From positions 62,001-126,000 of the forward strand of contig NZ_AXBI01000020.1 in NCBI RefSeq assembly GCF_000473325.1: 64,000 nt of DNA, given 5' to 3'. The notes below the pieces were generated by a model, which did no database searches, was not told the DNA's origin, and worked only from the letters and a program-made list of their open reading frames with translations. This document shows positions 50,154 through 58,897 of the stretch, in pieces. The stretch comes from Leisingera caerulea DSM 24564. Lineage in GTDB: Bacteria > Pseudomonadota > Alphaproteobacteria > Rhodobacterales > Rhodobacteraceae. Numbering within the stretch: the stretch's first letter is position 1; each line of letters begins with the position of its first letter. A program made the translations under genes and the position numbers.

Positions 50154-51344
50154 CTACGCGGCGTCCAGTTCCTGCGCTGGCCCGAAAAACTCGTAGAAGA
50201 TACGGTTCTCGTCGACGCCGGCCGCCCTTAAGCCGTTCACAGCCATCACCATGAATCCCTTTGGACCGCATATGTAGTAATCAGCCTGATCTGTATTGGT
50301 GTTTCGGGCCAGCCACTCCGGAGTGATGCGGCCTTCCACATCGAAGTTCGCTTCTACCCGGTCTTCGGAACTGGGATCCTCAAAAAATGTGACACACCGG
50401 CGGGACAGGGATTGTGCGATATCAGGCAGGACGTGATGCCTGCTGTTTTGCGTGGCATGCAGGTAGGTCGCAGATCGATTGTTTGCGGCCAGAACCTCAA
50501 GCATTGAAATCATCGGCGTCAGCCCGACACCGGCCGACAACAGGACAACCTCAGCCTCCTGGCCGCTTTTCAGGAAAAACTCTCCAGCCGGTGCAGCAAC
50601 ATTGACCATAGTGCCTTCGACTGCCTGCTCATGCAGCCAGGTGCTGGCCAGGCCGCCTTTCTGATGCTTGACCGTGATCCGGTAGAACTCGTTCGATGGC
50701 CCCGAGGAAATCGAATAATTGCGGCGCAGCTTGCCTGCTCCGGGCACCTCAAAATCGAAAGACAGATATTGCCCCGGCTTGTGCTTCAGCACGGGCTTAC
50801 CGTCGACGGGTTTCAGGATGAATGACATCACGTCAGCACTCTCCTGGGTCCGCCTGTCGATCCGGAATTCCCGCCAGCCGCGCCAACCGCCCTCGGCCGC
50901 GGCGGTGTCCTGGTAAAGCTGTTCTTCTCGGCCAATCAGGATATTGGCCAGGAACCAATAGGCTTCGCCCCAGGCGCGGATCACCTCTTCGGTCGCCGCA
51001 TCTTTAAGAACTGCCTTGATCGCGCCCAACAGGGCGCTGGCGACATGATCATAATGGCGGGGTTCGATTTGCAGGCTCACATGCTTGTTTGCAATACGCT
51101 CCACCGCTGCGGCCATCGCCTGGAGGTTTTCGATGTTCTGGGCATAGGCCAGAATCGCGTTGGTCAATGCTGCGTGCTGCGGGGAGTCGCCGTTCTGGTG
51201 CGACTGGTTGAACAGTGTGCGGATTTCCGGATCGGCCAGCAGCCTGTCGTACATTTCTGCTACGATCTCGCGCCCATGCTGCGACAGAGCCGGAACAGTC
51301 GCCTTTACGGTGTCGATAGTGGTTTGGCTGAGTGGCTGTGTCAT
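50154..51344 (-). CDS. hmp: Flavohaemoglobin (nitric oxide dioxygenase)
   Basis: A 396-residue Hmp of standard length that oxidises nitric oxide to nitrate. The globin domain has the proximal His in IANKHVSLQI. The FAD domain has RRNYSISSG, and the NAD(P)H domain LLSAGVGLTPMISML and DYYICGPKGFM. Divergent from nsrR with a shared 140-nt region, the usual NO-response arrangement. Confidence 0.97.
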   Translation of the reverse strand: MTQPLSQTTIDTVKATVPALSQHGREIVAEMYDRLLADPEIRTLFNQSHQNGDSPQHAALTNAILAYAQNIENLQAMAAAVERIANKHVSLQIEPRHYDHVASALLGAIKAVLKDAATEEVIRAWGEAYWFLANILIGREEQLYQDTAAAEGGWRGWREFRIDRRTQESADVMSFILKPVDGKPVLKHKPGQYLSFDFEVPGAGKLRRNYSISSGPSNEFYRITVKHQKGGLASTWLHEQAVEGTMVNVAAPAGEFFLKSGQEAEVVLLSAGVGLTPMISMLEVLAANNRSATYLHATQNSRHHVLPDIAQSLSRRCVTFFEDPSSEDRVEANFDVEGRITPEWLARNTNTDQADYYICGPKGFMVMAVNGLRAAGVDENRIFYEFFGPAQELDAA

Positions 51345-51444
51345 TGCACGCTCCTGATTTGTCGTACGGCAGACCTGCGGCCTGCATCGCGAGTTTCACC
51401 GCCTGAAACATTCAGGCTGGATGCATGTATGACTGCAGGATTGA

Positions 51445-51467
51445 AAGATGCAACCCAAATGAATATT
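51445..51467. promoter_or_regulatory. NsrR-type operator
   Basis: AAGATGCA, 7 nt, then TGAATATT fits the NsrR 11-1-11 palindrome (the second half matches TGCATCTT at 6 of 8 positions). It lies between hmp and nsrR, so autoregulation and control of hmp are expected. Confidence 0.6.
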
Positions 51468-51488
51468 AAAAGCGTGATCGGAGCCCGC

Positions 51489-51926
51489 ATGAAGCTGAAC
51501 CTGACAACAGATTACGCGTTGAGAATTCTTATTTTTCTGGCGTCCAAACCCGAAGAGCTGCACTCGATTGAGACATTGAGCCGCATCTACCGTCTGCCGC
51601 ACAGCTCTTTGATGAAGATCGTCAGCGAATTGGCCCGGCAAGGCTACGTCACGAGCGTTCGCGGCCGCTACGGCGGCATCAAGCTCGGACAGGCGGCCAG
51701 CGAAATCAATGTGGGGCAAGTCGTCCGGATCATGGAAGAAAGCTTCGAAGTTGCCAATTGCGCAGAATGCCTGATACAGCCCCAATGCGGGCTCCGAGGG
51801 GTCTTTGCCGAAGCGGTCAATGCGTTTCTAAGCGTCCTCGACCGCAGCACTGTCGCCGACCTGATCAGAAACAAAGCGGATCTGGTTCCATTGCTGACTT
51901 TGTCAAAGGCGGCGGATAATCCGTAA
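51489..51926 (+). CDS. nsrR: NsrR, Rrf2-family NO-sensing repressor
   Basis: A 145-residue Rrf2-type regulator: winged helix with LNLTTDYALRILIFLASKPE and SELARQGYVTSVRGRYGGI, and the cluster ligands Cys-x2-Cys-x5-Cys in NCAECLIQPQCGL. Iron-sulphur damage by NO releases it from DNA. Start ATG 51489 was chosen because the protein matches NsrR from its first residue; upstream frame is non-coding. Confidence 0.92.
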   Translation: MKLNLTTDYALRILIFLASKPEELHSIETLSRIYRLPHSSLMKIVSELARQGYVTSVRGRYGGIKLGQAASEINVGQVVRIMEESFEVANCAECLIQPQCGLRGVFAEAVNAFLSVLDRSTVADLIRNKADLVPLLTLSKAADNP

Positions 51927-52089
51927 CAGGCCCTTTGAATTGTGAAGAGAACTCGACTTGTGCAAGGACCGATGCAAGGGAGTGAACAGGCTGGATGTTT
52001 TCAGCGCCCTTAGACAATAGGTTTATTGATTTTCTGAGCAATACTAGCCGCAACCCCCTTCGTTTAGGGAGGGGGCAAGGCCCTTTCTT

Positions 52090-52256
52090 ATCCCTTCGTT
52101 TTCTCTTTTCCCTGCGCCTCGCGCGCTTGGCGGCGCCGTGGAAGTCGCGATCGGGCATGTTCTGGTTCTCGACATACTCTTTGATGACATCGAGCGGCGC
52201 ATCGCCGCAGGAAACGACACAGTAGGACGGCGACTAGAAGGCCCCGCGCCAAAGAA
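52090..52256 (-). pseudogene. tnpA: tnpA remnant
   Basis: On the minus strand LWRGAF-stop-SPSYCVVSC then GDAPLDVIKEYVENQ reproduces the C-terminal part of IS200 TnpA, including the tyrosine region, with an in-frame stop. The N-terminal half with the HUH motif is gone. Confidence 0.7.
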
Positions 52257-52310
52257 CGCGCGTAAAGGCCATGACGGCCTAAGCTCGCGGAACCGTCGAG
52301 GACCCTGAGC

Positions 52311-52480
52311 GCAATGTTGCAGCCAAGTCCGGTTCAATCCGATCGATCCTCGACAAAGGCTGGGGCGAGAGGCGCCACTAGGTTTCCTACAAACTGTCCT
52401 GGGCCGGGGGCCGCCTCGTCGAGGTGGATCTGCGGAACACATCGCGCACTTGCGGGTACTGCAGTCACGTCGATACGGGA
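52311..52480 (+). pseudogene. tnpB: tnpB remnant
   Basis: NVAAKSGSIRSILDKGWGER, a stop, then YKLSWAGGRLVEVDLRNTSR and TCGYCSHVD is the part of TnpB between the second RuvC acid and the zinc finger. It ends at the right hairpin. The RuvC acids are absent. Confidence 0.75.
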
Positions 52481-52755
52481 AGCCCCCTCCTTCAAGTGGG
52501 GGGACTTCACGACCTGAGTACACAGCGGTCATTCCCAGACTTGCCGACTTTTGCTCCGCTCCGTGGCCGGATTTTATGCCGCCTTTGACACGCTCCCGGG
52601 GCTGACTAGGGCAAATTGCCGATCGAAGTCCAAACCGCCCGCCCAAGAGAGTCCAAAATCAAAAAGTAAAAACCGTGGGAACCTTTTGGGCTGACCGGCA
52701 TCTAACAGGCAGGTGACCAAGAAGGCGCCTCTCATTACTAAGAAAAGGACTACCC

Positions 52756-53175
52756 ATGTTTAGGAACACGCTGACAATCTCAAGTCTGATGGTTGCCTTG
52801 GGCACTGCTTCGTATGCCGAAGACGCAACGACGCTGCACCAATCCCCTCCTGGAGATCCTTATGTGCAAGTGAGCGACGTTCTGCCCTTGCCTGAGTTTC
52901 TGCCAGGAATGGGAACATTGTTCGTGAACCCTCAAACGCTGCCCGCGGGTCCATTCCTAGCTTATGACCATGATGGAAAGTTGTCCGCAACTATTTACAT
53001 GACCCCGTTGGAGGATCTCCAAAACGGCACCTCTTTCGACAATCTTGGCCTAGGTTCCGAAGCGGTGAAATCAGTCGACATCTACTACAACGCCGGCCAT
53101 CCCGGTGTCGAAAAGCCGCACGCGCATATTGCTCTCTTTCATGATGACGGAGCCAAGGAGCGGCTGGCAGAATGA
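52756..53175 (+). CDS. Secreted TTHB210-like protein
   Basis: A 139-residue protein with a signal peptide (MFRNTLTISSLMVALGTASY) and a domain resembling the Thermus TTHB210 family: FLAYDHDGKLSATIYMTPLE, KSVDIYYNAGHPGVEKPHAH. The family is associated with ECF sigma regulation in Thermus. Its stop overlaps the cupredoxin start. First gene of the operon with the sigma factor. Confidence 0.6.
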   Translation: MFRNTLTISSLMVALGTASYAEDATTLHQSPPGDPYVQVSDVLPLPEFLPGMGTLFVNPQTLPAGPFLAYDHDGKLSATIYMTPLEDLQNGTSFDNLGLGSEAVKSVDIYYNAGHPGVEKPHAHIALFHDDGAKERLAE

Positions 53176-53702
53176 CTTTCAAAAGACGCAATGTCATTTG
53201 GCTCGGAGGCGGCATAGTTGCCGCCCTCGGGTCACCCGGCCTTTTGCTGGCCAAGCAAGTCGTAACGGTAGAGATGCGTGGAACGGCACGCGGTGAGAAA
53301 ATATGGTTCGATCCAATCGGATTGTCAGTTTCCCCGGGCACAACGGTTCGCTTTATCAACAAGGACCCCGGAAACAGCCATACCGCCACGGCGTATCATC
53401 CGGACCTGTTCGGGAGGGAGAGGCGTATTCCGGCATTAGCTCAACCTTGGGACAGCGATTTCTTGCTTCCAGGGGATAGTTTCGATGTAACTCTCGATGT
53501 GCCAGGCGTCTATGACTACTACTGTATCCCGCATGAAATGGCGGCTATGGTGGGGCGTATTGTCGTAGGTTCACCGAATGACGCTAAGTGGTCTGGAGTA
53601 GCAGACGAAGCAAGTGACATTTCGGCAGAGGTGCTAGCCGCCTTTCCAAAAGTAGAGACCATCCTCAATCTGGGGAACGTACGCGTGGAGGGAACACAAT
53701 GA
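53172..53702 (+). CDS. Cupredoxin (plastocyanin/azurin-like)
   Basis: A 176-residue exported blue-copper protein. A basic N-terminus and hydrophobic stretch (FKRRNVIWLGGGIVAALGSP) act as export signal. Copper ligands: His in NSHTATAYH, Cys in YYCIPHEMAAMVG, His two and Met later in the same motif. It overlaps both neighbours by 4 nt. Probably an electron carrier or copper-handling protein of the periplasm. Confidence 0.85.
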   Translation: MTFKRRNVIWLGGGIVAALGSPGLLLAKQVVTVEMRGTARGEKIWFDPIGLSVSPGTTVRFINKDPGNSHTATAYHPDLFGRERRIPALAQPWDSDFLLPGDSFDVTLDVPGVYDYYCIPHEMAAMVGRIVVGSPNDAKWSGVADEASDISAEVLAAFPKVETILNLGNVRVEGTQ

Positions 53703-54400
53703 CGCTCCGACACCACCGCTATACAAAAGAAGCCATAGGTTCTGTCACTCCAGAAGCCGAACTTGTTCTGGCTGCACGTCACGGTAGTGAACATGCTATA
53801 AGAGAGCTTATTCGGCGGCTGAACCCAAGGCTGTTCCGGGTTGCCCGGGGGATTGTTTCTTCAGATGCTGAAGCTGAAGAAATTGTGCAGGAAACCTACC
53901 TCGCTGCATTTTCAAAGATTGAAAGTTTTCGCGGTCAGTCTCGGTTTTCCACTTGGGTTACCCGCATCGCATTAAACGCTGCGCGAACGCATTGCCGTCG
54001 TGACCGATCTGCTGAGGAGTATGATACCGTGAGCGAAACCAATACCCCCCAAGTATTGGAGCTGTTTCCGAACCAGTCTGAACTGCCGGAAGCAGCTCTC
54101 GGTAGGGCGCAGCTCCGTGGACTTCTGGAGAACTCCGTAGCCTGCCTGCCATCGGAGTTGCGCCTACCATTCCTCCTGCGAGAAGTGGAGGGCATGACTA
54201 TATCTGAAATATCAGATGAGCTTGAGCTCAATAAAGTAACCGTCAAGACGAGGTTGTTTAGAGCGCGACGCCGTCTGCGCTCAGCCTTGGAAAACAGCGT
54301 CTCGGGCGGATTTGACGCAATCTTTCCGTTCGACGGGCAGAGATGCGCGAGAATGGCCGACAGGGTCATTCTTAGTCTGCGGGAAAATAAATTCATATAG
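53699..54400 (+). CDS. ECF sigma factor (RpoE-like)
   Basis: A 233-residue ECF sigma factor: region 2 with AEEIVQETYLAAFSKIESFR and GQSRFSTWVTRIALN, region 4 with LPSELRLPFLLREVEGMTIS and NKVTVKTRLFRARRRLR. It starts at ATG 53699, overlapping the cupredoxin stop. No anti-sigma gene follows, so its control is unclear. It likely regulates its own operon. Confidence 0.92.
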   Translation: MTLRHHRYTKEAIGSVTPEAELVLAARHGSEHAIRELIRRLNPRLFRVARGIVSSDAEAEEIVQETYLAAFSKIESFRGQSRFSTWVTRIALNAARTHCRRDRSAEEYDTVSETNTPQVLELFPNQSELPEAALGRAQLRGLLENSVACLPSELRLPFLLREVEGMTISEISDELELNKVTVKTRLFRARRRLRSALENSVSGGFDAIFPFDGQRCARMADRVILSLRENKFI

Positions 54401-54638
54401 GGGCCTGTCGAAGAAACTGTTCATGAATTACAGATATCAGCTGGCTTCTCAAAGTGAACCCACAACAAGCTGCACACCCTGAAGCTTGTATTTGAATAGG
54501 AAGCATTAGCGGATAATATCAGCAATGAATAGCTCAGCCTTTAATATTGAAGGCTACTTTCAGAGTCTTCCTCAAGATTTCTTTCTTTAATTATTCATCT
54601 GCGGCGGTAGTCTTGGGTAGCAATAGAAGGGCTGGAAA

Positions 54639-55151
54639 ATGCACGAAAGTGACTTCAACAATAACACGATCATTCAAATGCCGCTTTGCGATCAGAAGAA
54701 GGCGTCTGGCATTGTGCGTGCATTTTATAGAGATGTGTTCGAAAATAACAATAGAAAAGCTTTGCGTAGGTACTTTTCTCCAGACGCAGTATTCGGGGGA
54801 GCTATTGGTGACTTGGTTAATTCAAGAAGTGAGCTTCTTGAAGCTGCGGATGTCCTCATGTCACTGTTCGAAGTGAAACCAAAAGTATCAATAAATATCA
54901 AAATAGATATCGAGGAATGGGTTGCTGCGACAACCATTATTGAGGCTACTTCTAAAGGATCAGAACTCCCCTTGCTTATCCGGGGGCAACTAATCGCGAG
55001 AGTGAAAAACCAGCAAATTGTAGAATGGCACTCTAGCACAGATTATCTGTCACTTTTTGAGCAGTTGGGTCAAATCCCGAGAGACTGCCTGCCAATATTG
55101 ACGACCGGTGCAAATCTTATGTGGAAAGGCTGGGCAGGAGGGCGCACCTGA
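54639..55151 (+). CDS. NTF2/SnoaL-like protein
   Basis: A 170-residue protein with the NTF2-like fold pattern: helical start (VRAFYRDVFENNNRKALRRY, FSPDAVFGG), then strands IKIDIEEWVAATTIIEATSK and LPLLIRGQLIARVKNQQIVE. Typically a small-molecule enzyme or binding protein. AT-rich, unlike neighbours, suggesting transfer. The 240 nt before it hold no gene. Confidence 0.65.
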   Translation: MHESDFNNNTIIQMPLCDQKKASGIVRAFYRDVFENNNRKALRRYFSPDAVFGGAIGDLVNSRSELLEAADVLMSLFEVKPKVSINIKIDIEEWVAATTIIEATSKGSELPLLIRGQLIARVKNQQIVEWHSSTDYLSLFEQLGQIPRDCLPILTTGANLMWKGWAGGRT

Positions 55152-55164
55152 AAACTAGGTCAAA

Positions 55165-55700
55165 TTGCGGCCAGGCGGATTGGACAAGCATCGCGTCGAT
55201 GACCGACGCGTCTTGAACGGGATTACTTTTGCCGGTCAAAATGGCTTGGACAGTCCGGGACCGCATGCTGCATACTGGCCGCGGAGCTGTCTTCTTTTAC
55301 TGTGGAAGCACTGGCGAAAAGACTTCATTCGCCCAAATGACGGTTGGGTTGGCCTTCTGTCACAGTCCAGAAACACCCCAACGATCGACGCCAATTACCT
55401 GAAGGCCCATCGAGAATAAGGGCGTGGGCGACAGATCGGTCGGCCAACGGCGGAATGAACAGAAATTTTACGCGATTTGCGGAAACCCAGTCCGCCCGCA
55501 CAGCCTGTTTAGCACCGCCGGGCGGGTCAGCAAATACGCATTCCACGGCCGGTGCCAAGAGTCTTCCTGTCAGCCATTACCCCTTCAGCTTTACTCATTC
55601 ACTGGCTATGAATTCAGATCCTGGGAGACGCCATGGCTCTCCAGAATGACTGCAAAGACACTTCAAATCAGACACAGGGGCGATTTTTGGGAACCTTTTG
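55165..55700 (+). pseudogene. IS5-family transposase remnant
   Basis: PGGLDKHRVDDRRVLNGITF and ANYLKAHRE resemble the start and middle of IS5/IS427-group transposases. Further down, GRGRQIGRP follows a stop. Frameshifts and stops interrupt it throughout; no complete DDE domain remains. Confidence 0.55.
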
Positions 55701-56065
55701 CCCATTTTTGCACCTAATGGCTAGGTGTCAACGAAGCTCACCTGATGAAGCAGCAAGAAGGAATTTGGAATTGACCGTGCGACAAGTGCGTATGTCGGCC
55801 GCTCGCAATAACCGATGCAAACTGGCTATCACGAACCCAGAAGGTGACAGAAAAACTGAAATCCGCGATGGCCGGAACGAGGGGCTGCAAGAAGTGCTTC
55901 ATCGTATGAAACCCCAGCACTCTTGCGGACAGACCCCGTTGAGGGGCGAGTTAGAAAAGAAGCACTGGGACAGACCCGAGGTTATATCCAATTTTGGTGG
56001 AACAAGTTGCGGCCCAATGATCGGAAGCGTCATTGACGCATCAAAGGCTTGCGAGGTGCTTTGAA
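55701..56065. other. Gap before folE2
   Basis: About 365 nt with only an open frame of doubtful coding quality (55633-56064). No promoter or repeat stands out. GAGGTG precedes the folE2 start. Confidence 0.4.
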
Positions 56066-57085
56066 ATGGTAGCACTTCATTGTTTTTCGCCTGTGCTCTA
56101 TGAGGACTCAAGCGAAGTGGTCGACATCAAAGCCGAAGGACAGGAATATCCTTTGCTCAATCGAGATTACCCAAAGAAATTTCGCCCGGATGCGACCTAT
56201 CTAGCTTCAATGCCTGATCTACAGAACGGCCCAGCCGCCTTAATCAGTGGTGCGCGCCGCAAGCTGCAGCATGTGGGCATTTCCAATTTTCGCCTGCCGC
56301 TGCGTTTCAAGTGCCGAGACAAGTCCGAGGTGACCTTGCCGGTCTCGGTAAGCGGAACCGTAAGTCTGGAGGCCTGCAAAAAGGGCATCAATATGTCCCG
56401 CATCATGCGCAGTTTCTACCAACATGCAGATAGGCTCTTCGACTTTGACACAATGGGTGCGGTGCTGGACGACTATCTATTCGACCTGGAGACCGGGGAC
56501 GCGAGGCTGCAGCTTCGGTTCTCCTATCCGCTCAGGATGCCGTCTTTAAGATCCGGGCTGGAAGGTTACCAATATTATGAGATCGCTATGGAATTGGCAG
56601 AATTGCAAACAAGGCGTCAAAGATTTGTGCATCTCGACTATGTCTATTCCTCGACGTGTCCATGTTCATTGGAACTGAGTGAGCATGCGCGGCGGGTGCG
56701 CGGACAATTGGCGACACCGCATTCGCAACGCTCAGTTGCCAGGCTATCTGTCGAAGTGGTCGGCAGCGAGCGCTTGTGGATTGAGGATCTAATCGACATG
56801 GCCCGCATTGCCGTGCCGACTGAAACTCAGGCCATGGTTAAGCGTGAAGACGAACAAGCTTTTGCCGAGCTCAACGCCGCTAATCCGATTTTCGTTGAGG
56901 ATGCGGCGCGGCTCTTCTGCGAACAGTTTCAAAATGATTCAAGGATTGGAGATTTTCGTATCATTGCAAGCCACCAGGAAAGCCTGCACAGCCATGATGC
57001 GGTAAGCGTTCTTACTGCAGGAGAGAGCTTTGTCTCGGCAAGCCTTGATCCTCAGTTGTTCGGAACGTTGTCACACCCTTCTTAG
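56066..57085 (+). CDS. folE2: GTP cyclohydrolase I type IB
   Basis: A 339-residue FolE2 that opens GTP to make dihydroneopterin triphosphate for folate. Family features: KKGINMSRIMRSFYQHAD, the active-site Cys in YSSTCPCSLELSE and YEIAMELAELQTRRQRFVHL. Start ATG 56066 was preferred over the frame opening at 56033. FolE2 is a zinc-flexible alternative to FolE. It stands alone here. Confidence 0.92.
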   Translation: MVALHCFSPVLYEDSSEVVDIKAEGQEYPLLNRDYPKKFRPDATYLASMPDLQNGPAALISGARRKLQHVGISNFRLPLRFKCRDKSEVTLPVSVSGTVSLEACKKGINMSRIMRSFYQHADRLFDFDTMGAVLDDYLFDLETGDARLQLRFSYPLRMPSLRSGLEGYQYYEIAMELAELQTRRQRFVHLDYVYSSTCPCSLELSEHARRVRGQLATPHSQRSVARLSVEVVGSERLWIEDLIDMARIAVPTETQAMVKREDEQAFAELNAANPIFVEDAARLFCEQFQNDSRIGDFRIIASHQESLHSHDAVSVLTAGESFVSASLDPQLFGTLSHPS

Positions 57086-57190
57086 ATGGCATCGAACACT
57101 TAGCGATGTGTCCAAGAGAGAATTTAAGCTCAGAGCTGTTCCGGAATGCTCTGAGTATCCCCCTTCCGAGACTATAAATGGAAACGGAAT

Positions 57191-58546
57191 ATGTTAAATG
57201 ACATCCAAGGCAGGAGCAACTCTGCGCTCTACCGCGCAATCTGGCGCTGGCATTTCATTGCCGGCCTTGTGGTTCTTCCCTTCATCCTACTTTTGGCCGT
57301 AACTGGCGCCATTTACCTATTCAAGGATGAAATTAACGACACCGCCCATAGGAATCTACGGTTTGTCGAGCCGGCCGAGTCTATCACACTGACGCCCTCG
57401 CAGATCACCAAGGCTGCGATCGCCTCCCACCCTGGCGAGTTGAAGGCCTACACCGCACCCTCAGCCAAGGACCGCAGCGCCGAGGTAGATATACTTGGTG
57501 TAGATGGGTTGAAAGATACGGTGTACGTCGACCCCTACAGCGGCACCGTGCTGGGAAGCCTTTGGGATGGAGGACCCGCAGGCAGCCCCGCAATGTATGT
57601 GGTGCGCAAGCTTCATTCATTGGAATATGTTGGCTGGTTTGGCAACCGGGTAATCGAGGCCGCGGCGGGCTGGATGGTGGTACTGGTGATTACGGGAATT
57701 TACCTGTGGTGGCCGCGCGGCCGAAAGGTCGGCACCTTCTCGATAAAGGCAAAGCAGGGCCGACCATGGTGGCGCGACATGCACGCGGTGACCGGACTCT
57801 ATGCCGGCGCCGTTATTGTTTTCATGGCCATGACCGGGTTGCCCTGGTCTTCGGTTTGGGGCGGAAAGTTTTACGACTATGCTTATTCCTTCGGGCTTGG
57901 CATACCTGATGGCTACTGGTCGGATTTACCTGTCTCATCACAGCCTATGTCGGATGCTGTCGATCACGCACCCTGGATTATGCAAAATCAACCGCTCCCG
58001 CTATCGGGCGCCGAGACGGGCTTACCCAGGACACTTGATGCCGTGGCGACCACGGTGGAGGCAATGGGCATCGCCCCAGGCTATACCGTAAGCCTACCCG
58101 CCGGGCGGACTGGAGTATTCACCGCGTCCGTCTACCCCGACGACATCGACTTCGAACGGGTAATCCATCTGGATCAGTACTCAGGCGAGGTTCTATATGA
58201 CGCTGGTCTGGCGGATCTCGGGACGCTGGGGCGCTGGTCGGAATGGGGGATAAGTGTTCACATGGGGCAGGAATTTGGTCTGGTTAACCAGATAGTTCTG
58301 CTGTCGGCCTGCGTGGCGATGGTCATGCTATGCATCTCAGGTGCGGCAATGTGGTGGAAACGTCGTCCTGCCGGCACACTTGGCCTGCCTCAGGTGCCAG
58401 CTGATTGGAGCATTCCGCGCAATCTGCTACTAGTCGCCATTGCCCTAGGAATCTTCTTTCCGCTCGTGGGGCTGTCTATGCTGGCGATGGCAGGCGTTGA
58501 ATGGGCGATTTACCTGTCGAGCCGCCGCCCGCAAAGGGCACGCTGA
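57191..58546 (+). CDS. PepSY-associated membrane protein (PiuB-like)
   Basis: A 451-residue inner-membrane protein with four to five membrane segments and the PepSY_TM pattern: YRAIWRWHFIAGLVVLPFIL, VRKLHSLEYVGWFGNRVIE, WWRDMHAVTGLYAGAVIVF and WGISVHMGQEFGLVNQIVLL. Conserved His residues could bind haem. The family is often tied to siderophore or iron reduction; no receptor is adjacent, so the role is open. Confidence 0.88.
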   Translation: MLNDIQGRSNSALYRAIWRWHFIAGLVVLPFILLLAVTGAIYLFKDEINDTAHRNLRFVEPAESITLTPSQITKAAIASHPGELKAYTAPSAKDRSAEVDILGVDGLKDTVYVDPYSGTVLGSLWDGGPAGSPAMYVVRKLHSLEYVGWFGNRVIEAAAGWMVVLVITGIYLWWPRGRKVGTFSIKAKQGRPWWRDMHAVTGLYAGAVIVFMAMTGLPWSSVWGGKFYDYAYSFGLGIPDGYWSDLPVSSQPMSDAVDHAPWIMQNQPLPLSGAETGLPRTLDAVATTVEAMGIAPGYTVSLPAGRTGVFTASVYPDDIDFERVIHLDQYSGEVLYDAGLADLGTLGRWSEWGISVHMGQEFGLVNQIVLLSACVAMVMLCISGAAMWWKRRPAGTLGLPQVPADWSIPRNLLLVAIALGIFFPLVGLSMLAMAGVEWAIYLSSRRPQRAR

Positions 58547-58897
58547 ACAAAGCGCACGTTGGGTCAACTCTTCTCAGGCATGGAGATTCCCAATCCAGGT
58601 TTTGGAGACGCTCCTTTGGAATTCATGGTAGCACGCATCGGCCAGAAGAAGTGCCACTAAGCTCATTGGGACTATTCAAGCAGTATGGTCGACGGAAGGT
58701 TTTCACAAAGACCTTTCGGGAAAGGGCTGTAATAACACGCCACTGGCAACAGCATGGCCGTGTCTCGTGTGGTGACCATCGGGAGACAGGAAATCGACGA
58801 GCTGCACAGCATCCTCATGGAATCATTCAACGCGTAAAGACCTGCCCCTGCGTTGCGATCTTGGGCGCGCGGGGCAAGGCCAAACAGGTAGAAAGAC
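58547..58897. other. Gap before the amidohydrolase
   Basis: About 350 nt without a supported gene; composition changes sharply at about 58900 to very GC-rich sequence. It may be a junction of two segments. No promoter could be assigned with confidence. Confidence 0.35.

Larger units (their letters stand above)
52048..52512. mobile_element. Decayed IS200/IS605 element
   Basis: The layout is the intact element at 1060-2863 turned round: a tnpA remnant on the minus strand, a tnpB remnant on the plus strand and hairpins at both ends (CCCCTTCG..GGGAGGGG near 52050 and CCCCCTCC..GTGGGGGG near 52485-52505). Both genes are mostly deleted and have in-frame stops. Confidence 0.75.

Noticed and set aside
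55633-56064. 143-codon plus-strand frame before folE2
   Set aside because: No ribosome site or recognisable segment; it partly overlaps the IS5-like remnant.
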